Source: Hephaestia caeni
Lineage (GTDB): Bacteria > Pseudomonadota > Alphaproteobacteria > Sphingomonadales > Sphingomonadaceae
Direction: 5' to 3'
Length of the DNA stretch: 64,000 bases
NCBI RefSeq assembly: GCF_003550065.1
Contig: NZ_QXDC01000006.1
Span: 28,492-92,491, forward strand
Shown here one piece after another: positions 19,875 to 27,665 of this stretch (positions are counted from its first letter, which is position 1; each line of letters opens with the position of its first letter). The notes under the pieces are model-generated. The model searched no databases. It had not been told where the DNA came from and was given only the letters and a program-made list of their open reading frames with translations. A program made the translations under genes and the position numbers.

Positions 19875-20357
19875 ATGTATCATTTCGACATCACCGCCGG
19901 TTCGAAGGCCGAGCTTTATCGCGACCTGCTCGGCGCGATCGACGCGATCACCGCGGGCGAGCCCGACGCCGTCGCCAACATGGCCAATGCCGCCGCAGTG
20001 ATCTGGCAGTTCCTCCCCGATCTCAACTGGGCGGGCTTCTATCGCCTGGTCGACGGCGAGCTGGTGCTCGGGCCGTTTCAGGGCAAGGCGGCGTGCATCC
20101 GGATCGCGATCGGCAGCGGCGTGTGCGGCACCGCCGCCGCCGATCGGGCGACGCAGCTCGTTGCGGACGTCAACGCCTTTCCGGGTCATATCGCGTGCGA
20201 TTCGGCGAGTGCTTCGGAATTGGTCGTGCCGATCGTCGCGGGCGATCGGCTGATCGGAGTGCTCGATCTCGACAGCCCGCATCGGGGCCGCTTCGACGCC
20301 GAGGATGCAGCGGGATGCGAGGCGATTGCTGCCTTGCTGGCGGCGCGGCTTTGCTGA
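19875..20357 (+). CDS. msrC: Free methionine-(R)-sulfoxide reductase (GAF domain)
   Basis: A 160-residue single GAF-domain protein of the fRMsr family, which reduces free Met-R-sulfoxide in the cytosol. Three cysteines, Cys74, Cys84 and Cys108, have the same spacing as the catalytic and resolving cysteines recalled for the E. coli enzyme. WAGFYR near residue 52 and the conserved ELVVPI and GVLDLDSP strands complete the family pattern. It follows arfB by about 50 bases, which include a repeat fragment. Confidence 0.92.
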   Translation: MYHFDITAGSKAELYRDLLGAIDAITAGEPDAVANMANAAAVIWQFLPDLNWAGFYRLVDGELVLGPFQGKAACIRIAIGSGVCGTAAADRATQLVADVNAFPGHIACDSASASELVVPIVAGDRLIGVLDLDSPHRGRFDAEDAAGCEAIAALLAARLC

Positions 20358-20444
20358 CCCAATTCGGGACTCGGCCAACTTTTCGCCATACGGCCGCAAT
20401 GATAGACGTTGCCGCGAGATAGCGAGAGATGGCGAGGAGGCGGA

Positions 20445-21308
20445 ATGCGCGGATTCCAGATCGCAGTGGCGGCGTCGGCGGCAATGCTCGCCACGCCTGC
20501 GTGGGCGCAGCATCACGGCAGTCGTGGCGGCGGACACTGGCAAGGCGGCGGCCAGATGCACGATTCGCGGATGCACGGGGGCTGGCAGGGTCAGCGCGGC
20601 GGATCGTGGCACTGGACCGGCCCCGACCAGCGCTGGGGCGGGACGATCGACGACCGCTGGTATGGCGGCGCGGGCGCGCCCGGCGGCTGGACGGCGTATC
20701 GCCGGCCGGTGCGCGGGGAGATGCTGCCGCGCTATTGGGTGTCGCCATCGTGGACGGTGTGGGACTGGGCCGATTACGGCCTGCCACGGCCGCCGCGCGG
20801 CTATAGCTGGTCGCGTTACTATGACGATGCGGTGCTGATCGACCGTTCGGGCCAGGTGCGCGACAGTCGCGGCGATGTGGATTGGGGCGGTTACGACCAG
20901 GGCTATGACGACGGCTATCGTGACGGTTATGACGACGGCAGCGCCCGGGATGATGCCCTACCGCCGCCGCCGCCGGGATACGACCAGCGTTATGACGGCC
21001 CGCCGCCCGAGGTCCGTTTCGGCCCGCGCGCCGAGATCGTGCAGCCGCTCGACGGGCCGGCACTCGCCTATCCGCCGCAGGTCGTGACGCGGTGCGTCGG
21101 CGATTGCGCGGGCGTCGTCGCCGATGGTTATTATTACCCGCCGCGGACCGAATCGACGATCACCATTCCCGCCCGGCCCCTGGTGGTGACGACCACCACG
21201 GCCGCGGCGACACCGGCACAAACCACGCGTGGCGAACGGGCGGCGCCGGGCCGCACCAAAACGGTTGCGCACAAGACGGTAACGCGTACAACGACGACAC
21301 GGCGATAA
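20445..21308 (+). CDS. RcnB-like periplasmic protein
   Basis: A 287-residue secreted protein with a signal peptide (ending ATPAWAQ). A His/Gly/Gln-rich segment (about 23-65) follows, then the RcnB-type block with PRYWVSPSWTVWDWADYGLP and PRGYSWSRYYDDAVLIDR. The tail is rich in Asp, Tyr, Pro and Thr. RcnB proteins modulate nickel/cobalt homeostasis in enterobacteria, but in alphaproteobacteria the family is broad and the role unclear. Low-complexity YDDGYRDGYDDG lies near residue 160. ATG 20445 follows GAGGAGG. Confidence 0.75.
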   Translation: MRGFQIAVAASAAMLATPAWAQHHGSRGGGHWQGGGQMHDSRMHGGWQGQRGGSWHWTGPDQRWGGTIDDRWYGGAGAPGGWTAYRRPVRGEMLPRYWVSPSWTVWDWADYGLPRPPRGYSWSRYYDDAVLIDRSGQVRDSRGDVDWGGYDQGYDDGYRDGYDDGSARDDALPPPPPGYDQRYDGPPPEVRFGPRAEIVQPLDGPALAYPPQVVTRCVGDCAGVVADGYYYPPRTESTITIPARPLVVTTTTAAATPAQTTRGERAAPGRTKTVAHKTVTRTTTTRR

Positions 21309-21316
21309 GCCGCTTG

Positions 21317-21343
21317 CGTCTGCCTTCACGGGCAGGCGTTTCT
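21317..21343 (+). terminator. Probable terminator after the RcnB-like gene
   Basis: CGTCTGCC and GGCAGGCG pair (one G-T) around TTCACG and are followed by TTTCT, nine bases past the stop codon. A second perfect hairpin, GGTCCGGC/GCCGGACC, lies at 21352-21381. Both are in a 146-base gap without genes. Confidence 0.45.
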
Positions 21344-21454
21344 GGGGGGTCGGTCCGGCATGCTTCGTTGCGCGCCGGACCGGCTTGCGGACATTGCCGC
21401 GTGGTGACCGATCGGCGTGTGCCGGATGATGGCGCCGGATCGCGGCGCCGGAGG

Positions 21455-21673
21455 TCAGCCCGGCCGCGCGCGCTGGCGGCGGAACGGATAGCGATCGCGG
21501 ATCCTCGCATGGAAATAGCGGCCCAGCGACGGCGCCGCGAGCAGCCCGGCGGCAACGCGCGGAGGCACGCCCGAATAGCTGTACCATCCGCCTTGCGCGA
21601 AGCGGATCGACAGCCGCCGCCGCGCGCGATCATAATCGACGTCGCGCATCGCGGATGATGTGACCCGAACCAT
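21455..21673 (-). CDS. KTSC domain protein
   Basis: A 72-residue protein that is essentially one KTSC domain: VTSSAMRDVDYD, then LSIRFAQGGWYSYSGVP and GRYFHARIRDRYPF. The family takes its name from Lys-tRNA synthetase C-terminus; free-standing copies are common in proteobacteria and their function is unknown. ATG 21673 begins the domain; the same frame is open much further upstream but through non-conserved sequence. No strong SD is visible. Confidence 0.8.
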   Translation of the reverse strand: MVRVTSSAMRDVDYDRARRRLSIRFAQGGWYSYSGVPPRVAAGLLAAPSLGRYFHARIRDRYPFRRQRARPG

Positions 21674-21943
21674 GTGCAACCAACGCGAAACCGGGGGTTT
21701 CGGTTGCCGGCCGGGGAGCACGCATGGCCGCCCAAGTTGACGGCGTGGCGGGGTAGTGCGCGAGGCGATCGGCTCCCGAATGCGCGCGGCGGCGCAAGAA
21801 TGGTGCGTATTCGGGTTGCTGATGGCCTGTTTATAACCTGATTGGTTGATGTAGGACAGATGCGCGCGTGACGAACCGGCTATGGCGGCGACGGGCGGTG
21901 AGGCATATCGAGGGCGATCCGGTTCATCGCCGAGGCGCCTCAA

Positions 21944-21970
21944 CTGGACCCCGGCCTTCGCCGGGGAAGA
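21944..21970. repeat. Half copy of the REP-type repeat
   Basis: CTGGACCCCGGCCTTCGCCG and the following GGGAAGA form one hairpin arm as in copy 2, without a partner. The rest of the 473-base gap 21674-22146 shows no convincing gene. Confidence 0.7.
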
Positions 21971-22146
21971 GGCTCTTTCCTTGGATCGTGAGGGGACGCC
22001 CGTGCCGGGCAGCGCGCGTAAAGATGCCGCCATCGTGGAGGCGATTGGCGGCGGCTCGGCCCGGAACGGACTCGGTTGGGCGCTGACGGGCGGCGCGGAT
22101 GCGGATTTGATGCTGTCGGCAATGCCGAAAGGCGGGTGCGACAGCG

Positions 22147-22725
22147 ATGAGACACGATTCGGATTTTCACCGGGCGCGGCGCCCACGGCGGGCGGCGAGG
22201 CGGCGGCGCGGCCGGGGTGGCACGCTGGTGCTGGCCGTGGCGGCGGTGGGGCTGGCGCTGACGATCGCGATGCCCGAGCGCGCGCGGGACATGCTCGATA
22301 CAGCGGCGGCGATGGCCGAACGGGTACGTATCGAGGCCGACGCGCCCGGGACGCCGGCGCCGGCGGGTACGCCGATGGCGGCGCGATCGTTCGGGCTGTG
22401 CTTCACCGGCGGCGGCGAGAATTGCGTGGTCGATGGCGACACCTTCTGGATCGACGGCGAGAAGGTGCGTGTCGCCGATATCGATGCCCCTGAGACCCAC
22501 CCGCCGCGCTGCGCCGAGGAAGCGCGGCTGGGCAAGGCGGCGACCGAGCGGCTGCGCGCGCTGCTCGATGCCGGGCCGGTGACGCTGGTGGCGGCGGATC
22601 GCGATGTCGATCGCTATGGGCGCAAGCTCAGGATCGTCGAGCGCGACGGGCGATCGCTGGGGGCGGTACTGGTGAAGGAAGGGCTGGCGCGGGAATGGAG
22701 CGGGCGGCGGGCGCCGTGGTGTTGA
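22147..22725 (+). CDS. Membrane-anchored thermonuclease-family protein
   Basis: A 192-residue staphylococcal-nuclease-like protein. A very basic N-terminus (RRPRRAARRRRGRG) precedes one hydrophobic segment (about 26-43), so it is exported or anchored. The SNase core starts at VVDGDTFWIDGEKVRVADID with the catalytic Asp, followed by DAPE and by DRYGRKLRIV with a catalytic Arg. A conserved Cys-rich end (RRAPWC) is typical of bacterial homologues. It is convergent with the restriction endonuclease gene, six bases away. Its role in DNA or RNA degradation in the envelope is inferred. Confidence 0.82.
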   Translation: MRHDSDFHRARRPRRAARRRRGRGGTLVLAVAAVGLALTIAMPERARDMLDTAAAMAERVRIEADAPGTPAPAGTPMAARSFGLCFTGGGENCVVDGDTFWIDGEKVRVADIDAPETHPPRCAEEARLGKAATERLRALLDAGPVTLVAADRDVDRYGRKLRIVERDGRSLGAVLVKEGLAREWSGRRAPWC

Positions 22726-22731
22726 GGGGGG

Positions 22732-23469
22732 CTAAGCGTCCATATCGATGATCGATGGCGGCAGGCCGATCAGGACGAGCGGGCAGGGATTGCCGACACC
22801 GCGATGTACGCGGTCAATGAGTTTTGACCAGTGCGTCGTTGCCTGACCGAATTTGTCAGATGTAAATTTTCGTGACCATGCCTTGGCGAATGGCACCTGA
22901 CGGTCGAGATCCTTTTGGATTTGCTTTCGCTGCGGCTTGGTTGGTGAGCCCGCGCCAAATTCTTCCAGTCCCACGAAATCGAGAATATCACGATCGACGG
23001 CGAACTTCTCGACGCGTTCGCGCATCGTCGCTTGCATTTCCTCGCCCCGAGTAACGATGCCGCCGATGCTGATCGCACCTTCGGCATGGAGGCGTTTGAA
23101 GTTTTCGAGGTCGCGGTCGAAAAACGGATCCTTGTTGTTCCATTCGATTTCGAGCGCGAACACGCCGCTTTTGTCACGGCGGACGTGATCGATCTCGTGG
23201 CTGATCGATTCCTTGGCAACGCCGTCGACGGTCTTCTTCAACTCGAAATTATGCTTGATCCATTTGAGCGCCGCGAGGCCGCGGCGGAGGCGCTGGGTCA
23301 TCTTCGCCTCGCCACCGCCGCCGCCGATGATTTCAGTCATCGGCAGCGAGATGTTGAGTAGCGCGCCTTCGAGTTCGTCGATCAGATCAGGAAAATCGTG
23401 GATCAGAATCGCTTCGGCGTGGCTCGTAAAGAGAATGTCGAAACCGTTGTCGCGTAATCGATCGAACAT
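22732..23469 (-). CDS. BglII/BstYI-like type II restriction endonuclease
   Basis: A 245-residue protein with the catalytic region of the BglII/BstYI endonuclease family: ISHEIDHVRRDKSGVFALEIEWNNKDPFFDRDL around 90-122 supplies Asp and Glu-x-Glu residues, and EWNNKDPFFDRDLENF is the family hallmark. The target is not predictable. The start codon overlaps the stop of the upstream MT-A70 methyltransferase by one base, which fixes it as the partner in a restriction-modification system. AT content is higher than in flanking genes, as expected for a transferred system. Confidence 0.82.
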   Translation of the reverse strand: MFDRLRDNGFDILFTSHAEAILIHDFPDLIDELEGALLNISLPMTEIIGGGGGEAKMTQRLRRGLAALKWIKHNFELKKTVDGVAKESISHEIDHVRRDKSGVFALEIEWNNKDPFFDRDLENFKRLHAEGAISIGGIVTRGEEMQATMRERVEKFAVDRDILDFVGLEEFGAGSPTKPQRKQIQKDLDRQVPFAKAWSRKFTSDKFGQATTHWSKLIDRVHRGVGNPCPLVLIGLPPSIIDMDA

Positions 23470-24116
23470 TATTCCGCCGCCACGACCGCCGAATTATAGT
23501 TGTAGGTCTTCCAATCGGGTTTGTAGTCTTCGTCAGCCTGGTTGCCCCAGACTTCCCAGCCCTTGCGCTTGCCGCGGCTGAACATTTCGAGATACGGCCC
23601 CCAACTGCAATCCTCGATGATCTTGTATTGCTCGTCGGGCTTGCGGCTGTGCTCGCGCTTGCGCGACTGGATCATGTTGACCTGGCTGCGCCCCGGCGCG
23701 AGCGTGCGGGCGTTCTTGCCGCGCACGCCGAACAGCAGGATTTCGGTGACGTTGCGGAAATAGAAGCCGACGCCGCGCCCGTCCGATCCCCCGTCCTTGC
23801 GCACCTTGTGCCAGACGATATTGGAAATATAGCGGAAGCCCCACGCCTCCATCACGCGCAGGCCGTCGGGCAGCAGCGCGTTGGGCACCCAGAGATAGAG
23901 ATGCGCCGGCTCGGCGGCGATGTCGGCGACCGGCAGCGCGCAAATCTCGTCGAGCGTCATCGTGCCGTAGCGGTTGAGCCTTTTGTGCTCGGGCGCGACC
24001 TTGCCGGTGCGGTTCTGGAACTGCCACGGTGGATCGGCGAGGATCGTCCCGAACCGCCGCCCCCGCGCGGTGCGGATCAGATTGAGATGTGCGGTGAGGG
24101 GATCAGCGGAGAACAT
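23469..24116 (-). CDS. MT-A70-type DNA adenine methyltransferase
   Basis: A 215-residue N6-adenine methyltransferase of the MT-A70 family. The catalytic motif DPPW is in TILADPPWQFQNRTG near residue 29, and FRYISNIVWHK and NVTEILLFGVRGK are later conserved strands. The family includes M.MunI-like bacterial enzymes and phage or chromosomal modification enzymes. It protects the host against the co-encoded endonuclease, which starts on the methyltransferase stop codon. Expression of modification before restriction fits the gene order. Confidence 0.88.
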   Translation of the reverse strand: MFSADPLTAHLNLIRTARGRRFGTILADPPWQFQNRTGKVAPEHKRLNRYGTMTLDEICALPVADIAAEPAHLYLWVPNALLPDGLRVMEAWGFRYISNIVWHKVRKDGGSDGRGVGFYFRNVTEILLFGVRGKNARTLAPGRSQVNMIQSRKREHSRKPDEQYKIIEDCSWGPYLEMFSRGKRKGWEVWGNQADEDYKPDWKTYNYNSAVVAAE

Positions 24117-24208
24117 AACAAGATCCTTGCTGATCCCGCGGTAAAGGTCAATCCGCTTTGTCGGATAGTCCTATTGGCGGCCGAGTGCGATGTTATTTTG
24201 GCGTTTGC

Positions 24209-24430
24209 TCACCTTCTCGGCGGCGGAGGAGGAATGGAGCCCGGGTCCGACCTCTGAGCCCCGCCGTCGTTGTATCGAGGACCCGGCGGTGGAGGTGGCG
24301 GCGGTGGAGGTGGAGGGGGGGAGGAGGAGGTGGTGGTGGCGGTGGCGGTGGTGCTGGCGGATTGGCCATCTTGCGCTCTTTCCAAAGTCATTAACGCCCA
24401 CATCGATACTACAATCGCTAACCCAAACAC
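24209..24430 (-). CDS. Small membrane protein with polyproline tract
   Basis: A possible 73-residue product (GTG start). One hydrophobic segment (FGLAIVVSMWALM) is followed by a Ser/Thr stretch, then twelve prolines in a row, and ends in a second proline run. It begins 30 bases after the 24461-24901 gene in the same direction. The strand has a strong GGT/GGC bias that alone can create proline codons, so the frame may be an artefact. Confidence 0.35.
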   Translation of the reverse strand: MFGLAIVVSMWALMTLERAQDGQSASTTATATTTSSSPPPPPPPPPPPPGPRYNDGGAQRSDPGSIPPPPPRR

Positions 24431-24460
24431 AATGTAAGTGGCGCGCCGGGTTCTACGTAA

Positions 24461-24901
24461 CTACAACACGAATGCTGAATCGCTGCTGCGTTCGCTTTGG
24501 AGCGTGTAATATGCGTATGCGATCTGCTTTTGGCGTTCATACGCTTTTCCGGACATCAACTGTTCCGTCATGGCCAATGTCAATGTAGTTAAAAACAGCC
24601 CGATGCCGACGTAAAGAATGGGTGATTGCGCGAGCGAAGGAAAGCGAGAATCTGAACCAAAAATTAGGCCGGGGATCGCAAGTAGCGCCCCCGACGAAAT
24701 TTGTGTGATCGTGCTGATTAAGCCGTCTTCACGCGCCTGCCGAGCGACATCGTGCCCTGCGCAATCAGCTCGCATCCATTCGTAACATTTATCCGGATCA
24801 ACATGGGCGAGAGGATGAGGGCCCCGCTCGGCTCGAGCGCGAGCCCGTTGGGTCCTGCCGGCTGGTAGCCGCTTCCATTCATCCGAGCGGTATGACGGCA
24901 T
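24461..24901 (-). CDS. Small two-helix membrane protein, unknown function
   Basis: A 146-residue protein with a charged N-terminal part (about 1-60, with an Arg/Ala-rich stretch) and two hydrophobic segments (about 62-84, ISTITQISSGALLAIPG; and 94-114, ILYVGIGLFLTTLTLAM). A short polar C-terminal tail with Tyr-rich AYAYYTLQ follows. I do not recognise the family. Base composition is lower in GC than its surroundings, as for the adjacent restriction-modification genes, so it may belong to the same acquired island. Confidence 0.55.
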   Translation of the reverse strand: MPSYRSDEWKRLPAGRTQRARARAERGPHPLAHVDPDKCYEWMRADCAGHDVARQAREDGLISTITQISSGALLAIPGLIFGSDSRFPSLAQSPILYVGIGLFLTTLTLAMTEQLMSGKAYERQKQIAYAYYTLQSERSSDSAFVL

Positions 24902-25018
24902 CGTAAAGGTCCCAGCTTACCTCATTTTCATTAAGCGCCATGCAACGAATGTCGCGCCGTAGCCCGTTCGCGCCGAGCCCGGTTCGACATCGGTTAAATA
25001 TACCCCTCGCCTAATACC

Positions 25019-26077
25019 TCACTCCGCCGCGATCCCCGCCTTGTCGAACATATCGCCCTCGCCGGCGTCGCCGTCTTCGTTCGCGGCCGGGCCCAGCTTC
25101 GCCTTCTGGCGCTTGTCGAAGCTGTCCCACACCTCGTTCCAGTTCCCCCGTGTCGCGGCCTTGGAATATTCGGTCGCGCGCTGTTCGAAGAAGTTGGCGT
25201 GCTCGACGCCGTTCAGGAGCGGGGCGAGCCAGGGGAGGGGGTGTTCGTCGATCATGTAGATCGGCTTGAAGCCGAGCTGGCCCAGCCGCCAGTCGGCGAT
25301 GTAGCGGATGTACTTCTTGATCTCCTTGGGCGTCATCCCCGGCACCGGCCCCATTTCAAAGGCGAGATCGATGAAGGCGTCCTCCAGCCGCACGGTCGTC
25401 TGGCACTGGTCGAGGATGTCGTCCTTGACCGATTTGGTGAGGCAATCGCGCTCCTTGGCGAAGGCGTGGAACAGGCGGATGATGCCTTCGCAGTGCAGGC
25501 TCTCGTCGCGCACGCTCCAACTGATGATCTGGCCCATGCCCTTCATCTTGTTGAAGCGCGGGAAGTTCATCAGCATCGCGAAGCTGGCGAAGAGCTGCAG
25601 CCCCTCGGTGAAGCCGCCGAACATCGCCAGCGTCTTGGCGATATCCTCGTCGGTGTCGACGCCGAAGCGCTGGAGGTAATCGTGCTTGTCCTTCATCTCG
25701 GCATAATCGAGGAAGGCGCCATATTCGCTCTCGGGCATGCCGATCGTGTCGAGCAGGTGGCTGTAGGCGGCGATGTGGACCGTCTCCATGTTGGAGAAAG
25801 CGGCGAGCATCATCTTGATCTCGGTCGGCTTGAACACGCGGCCGTATTTGTCGTGGTAGCAATCCTGCACCTCGATATCGGCCTGGGTGAAGAAGCGGAA
25901 AATCTGCGTCAGCAGGTTGCGCTCGTGATCGGTGAGCTTCTGCGCCCAGTCGCGGCAATCCTCGCCCAAGGGCACTTCCTCGGGCATCCAGTGGATCTGC
26001 TGCTGGCGCTTCCAGAAATCATAGGCCCAGGGATATTCGAAGGGCTTGTACTGCTTGCGGGCTTCGGTGAGGGACAT
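25019..26077 (-). CDS. nrdB: Ribonucleotide reductase class I, beta subunit
   Basis: A 352-residue radical-generating subunit. Diiron ligands are seen in IEVQDCYHDKYG, NMETVHIAAYSHLL and RDESLHCEGIIRLFHAF. The radical tyrosine is probably in the DYAEMKDKHDYLQ region. It supplies the radical to NrdA for reduction of ribonucleoside diphosphates. ATG 26077 follows AGGAG; an upstream in-frame ATG (26095) lies before that SD. No N-terminal ATP-cone is present. It is separated from nrdA by about 1.6 kb of small genes, which is unusual because nrdA and nrdB are normally adjacent. Confidence 0.95.
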   Translation of the reverse strand: MSLTEARKQYKPFEYPWAYDFWKRQQQIHWMPEEVPLGEDCRDWAQKLTDHERNLLTQIFRFFTQADIEVQDCYHDKYGRVFKPTEIKMMLAAFSNMETVHIAAYSHLLDTIGMPESEYGAFLDYAEMKDKHDYLQRFGVDTDEDIAKTLAMFGGFTEGLQLFASFAMLMNFPRFNKMKGMGQIISWSVRDESLHCEGIIRLFHAFAKERDCLTKSVKDDILDQCQTTVRLEDAFIDLAFEMGPVPGMTPKEIKKYIRYIADWRLGQLGFKPIYMIDEHPLPWLAPLLNGVEHANFFEQRATEYSKAATRGNWNEVWDSFDKRQKAKLGPAANEDGDAGEGDMFDKAGIAAE

Positions 26078-26150
26078 GGAGCTTACTCCTGGCAAGATGA
26101 AACGGAGGAAAAGGCGGGGCCATACGGCGGGAAGCGCGGGGCGGGCATCG

Positions 26151-26360
26151 TCACCCGGCGCCGTCCCAGGACAGCAATGCGACGCAGAAGATGCCGAGGA
26201 TGAGCGCCAGCGCCGCCAGCATCGTGCCGACGAGGCGGCGCGCGTAGACGCCCTGTTCGGTCACCACCGGGCGCGTCGTCACGTAGATCGCGGCGATCGC
26301 GGCCGCCGCGGCGGTCATCCCCATCAGGACGGGCGGGGCGAGGAAGAAGGCCGCGGCCAT
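26151..26360 (-). CDS. Small two-helix membrane protein
   Basis: A 69-residue protein with two hydrophobic helices (LAPPVLMGMTAAAAAIAAIYV and LVGTMLAALALILGIFCVAL). It starts on the stop codon of the 122-residue gene upstream (ATGA overlap) and precedes nrdB by about 70 bases, so the three are probably one transcript. No family is recognised. Confidence 0.6.
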   Translation of the reverse strand: MAAAFFLAPPVLMGMTAAAAAIAAIYVTTRPVVTEQGVYARRLVGTMLAALALILGIFCVALLSWDGAG

Positions 26361-26728
26361 CAGGATCGCCTCGTGCGGATATAGACCGTCTTGCCGCCCT
26401 TGCGCGCGCCGACGCCGAGGAACACGATGCCGACGAAATAGCCGAAATCGTACCAGCCGCCGTTATTGGGCACCGCGTAGATCGCAACATCGGGCATGAA
26501 CAGGCTCAGCACCCAGGCGACGGGGAAGATGAAGCCGTGCCAGAGCCCCAGCAGGAAGCCGGGCGTGTCGGCGCCGTGCTCGACCGCGCTCGATACCTGC
26601 CGCGCGCAGGCGGCGAGCGCGGCGAGGGGGGCAAGCGTGAGGAACGTGCGCAGGCGCGGCGCCGGCCTGCGGGTGAGCTTCGCTGCGGCGCGCCGTGCGA
26701 TCGCGGCGATGGTGACGGGATCGGTCAT
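26360..26728 (-). CDS. Membrane protein with YAVPNNGGWYDFG motif
   Basis: A 122-residue protein with a basic N-terminus, a short hydrophobic segment (about 28-44), then two further membrane segments around FPVAWVLSLFM and YFVGIVFLGVGA. The loop AVPNNGGWYDFGYF is distinctive. ATG 26728 follows GGAGG; the frame upstream of it is antisense to the next gene and not protein-like. It is coupled by a 4-base overlap to the 69-residue membrane protein gene and lies upstream of nrdB. Function unknown. Confidence 0.7.
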   Translation of the reverse strand: MTDPVTIAAIARRAAAKLTRRPAPRLRTFLTLAPLAALAACARQVSSAVEHGADTPGFLLGLWHGFIFPVAWVLSLFMPDVAIYAVPNNGGWYDFGYFVGIVFLGVGARKGGKTVYIRTRRS

Positions 26729-26812
26729 GCGGGGCATCCTCCAGCCGGTGGGCGATGCATCCAATCGCGGCGCGGCTCGTTTGATCCCCGAACGCAGATG
26801 AGGAGGATCACG

Positions 26813-27064
26813 ATGGTCGATACCAGCAGCATCAAGGAGCATATGAACGTGATCGGCGCGGATGGCGTCCATGTCGGCACGGTCGACCACCTCGACGGCG
26901 ACCGGATCAAGCTGACCAAGGCCGACAGCCCGCAGGGGCCGGACGGCGAGGGCGCGAAGCATCATTACATCCCGGTCGGCCTCGTCGCTGATATCGAGGG
27001 CGACGCGGTGCGCCTGTCCGCCACCGCGCAGAACGCGCAGGACATGTTCGAAGAAGCGGAGTGA
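26813..27064 (+). CDS. DUF2171 protein (PRC-barrel-like)
   Basis: An 83-residue protein. VDTSSIKEHMNVIGADGVHVG, followed by VDHLDGDRIKLTK and HHYIPVGLVADIEGD, is the DUF2171 pattern, a small barrel like the PRC domain. The family is abundant in sphingomonads and related bacteria and often stress-linked, but its role is unknown. ATG 26813 follows GAGGAGG. It is divergent from the membrane-protein gene and convergent with the DUF559 gene. Confidence 0.85.
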   Translation: MVDTSSIKEHMNVIGADGVHVGTVDHLDGDRIKLTKADSPQGPDGEGAKHHYIPVGLVADIEGDAVRLSATAQNAQDMFEEAE

Positions 27065-27066
27065 GA

Positions 27067-27552
27067 TCATAATTCCTCTCCCTGTGGGAGAGGAAGGGGC
27101 CCAGCCGCAGGCTGGGAAGGTGAGGGTGAGTTGCTCGTCAGCTCGCCCTTTTCCTTGTCACCCTCACCCTTCCGCGGCTTCGCCGCTCCCTCCCTCTCCC
27201 AAAGGGAGAGGGAACGCCGAATCGCCTCGATCACGCCGTCGGTGTTTTCCAACACCTCGTTGTTCCAGAAGCGCAGGACGCGATAGCCTTCGCGTTCGAT
27301 GAAGCGCGTGCGGGCGGTGTCGTAGGTGTCGGCTTCGGCATGCTGGCCACCATCGACTTCGATGACGAGCCTGGCGGAGAAGCACAGGAAATCGGCGACG
27401 TAACGGCCGAACGGCACCTGGAAACGCCATTTCAGGTACGGGAAGGCTTGCTTGAGCGCACAGCGGAGGTGCTTTTCGGCGTCGGTTGCGTTGCGGCGGA
27501 GATCGCGGGCTTTTGCTACCGCGCCTGTCGGGGTGTTTTCGTAGAGACGCAT
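27067..27552 (-). CDS. DUF559 endonuclease-like protein
   Basis: A 161-residue protein. The PD-(D/E)XK-type core has YVADFLCFSARLVIEVDGGQH around residues 47-70 and RVLRFWNNEVLEN near 95, matching the Vsr-like DUF559 family. The last 45 residues (after RRSLSLWEREG) are encoded by the adjacent palindromic repeat and are probably not conserved. Complex palindromes of the CTCTCCC/GGGAGAG class lie on both sides. The role is unknown; association with repeats suggests a mobile or repeat-maintenance function. Confidence 0.85.
   Translation of the reverse strand: MRLYENTPTGAVAKARDLRRNATDAEKHLRCALKQAFPYLKWRFQVPFGRYVADFLCFSARLVIEVDGGQHAEADTYDTARTRFIEREGYRVLRFWNNEVLENTDGVIEAIRRSLSLWEREGAAKPRKGEGDKEKGELTSNSPSPSQPAAGPLPLPQGEEL
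27075..27212. repeat. CTCTCCC-type composite palindrome, left of DUF559 gene
   Basis: Two hairpins, CCTCTCCCTGTGGGAGAGG and CCCTCTCCCAAAGGGAGAGG, face each other around internal inverted copies AAGGTGAGGGTGA and TCACCCTCACCCTT. The whole thing is an inverted pair of composite repeats. It overlaps the 3' end of the DUF559 gene. Confidence 0.8.
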
Positions 27553-27555
27553 ATC

Positions 27556-27649
27556 GCCCTCACCCTTCCCACGCCGCTGCGCGGCGCGGGCCCCTTCCCT
27601 CTCCCAGCGGGAGAGGGAGGGAGCGGCAACGCCGCGGAAGGGTGAGGGC
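27556..27649. repeat. CTCTCCC-type composite palindrome, right of DUF559 gene
   Basis: CCCTCACCCTTCC ... CCCTCTCCCAGCGGGAGAGG ... GGAAGGGTGAGGG forms one composite palindrome immediately upstream of the DUF559 start codon and 16 bases from the nrdA stop. It belongs to the same family as 27075-27212. Confidence 0.8.
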
Positions 27650-27665
27650 GAAAGGCGTCGTCACC

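Noticed and set aside
24280..24362. GGT/GGC-rich run as a CRISPR or tandem-repeat array
   Set aside because: No regular repeat unit or spacers; it is simple low-complexity sequence that encodes proline or glycine runs.
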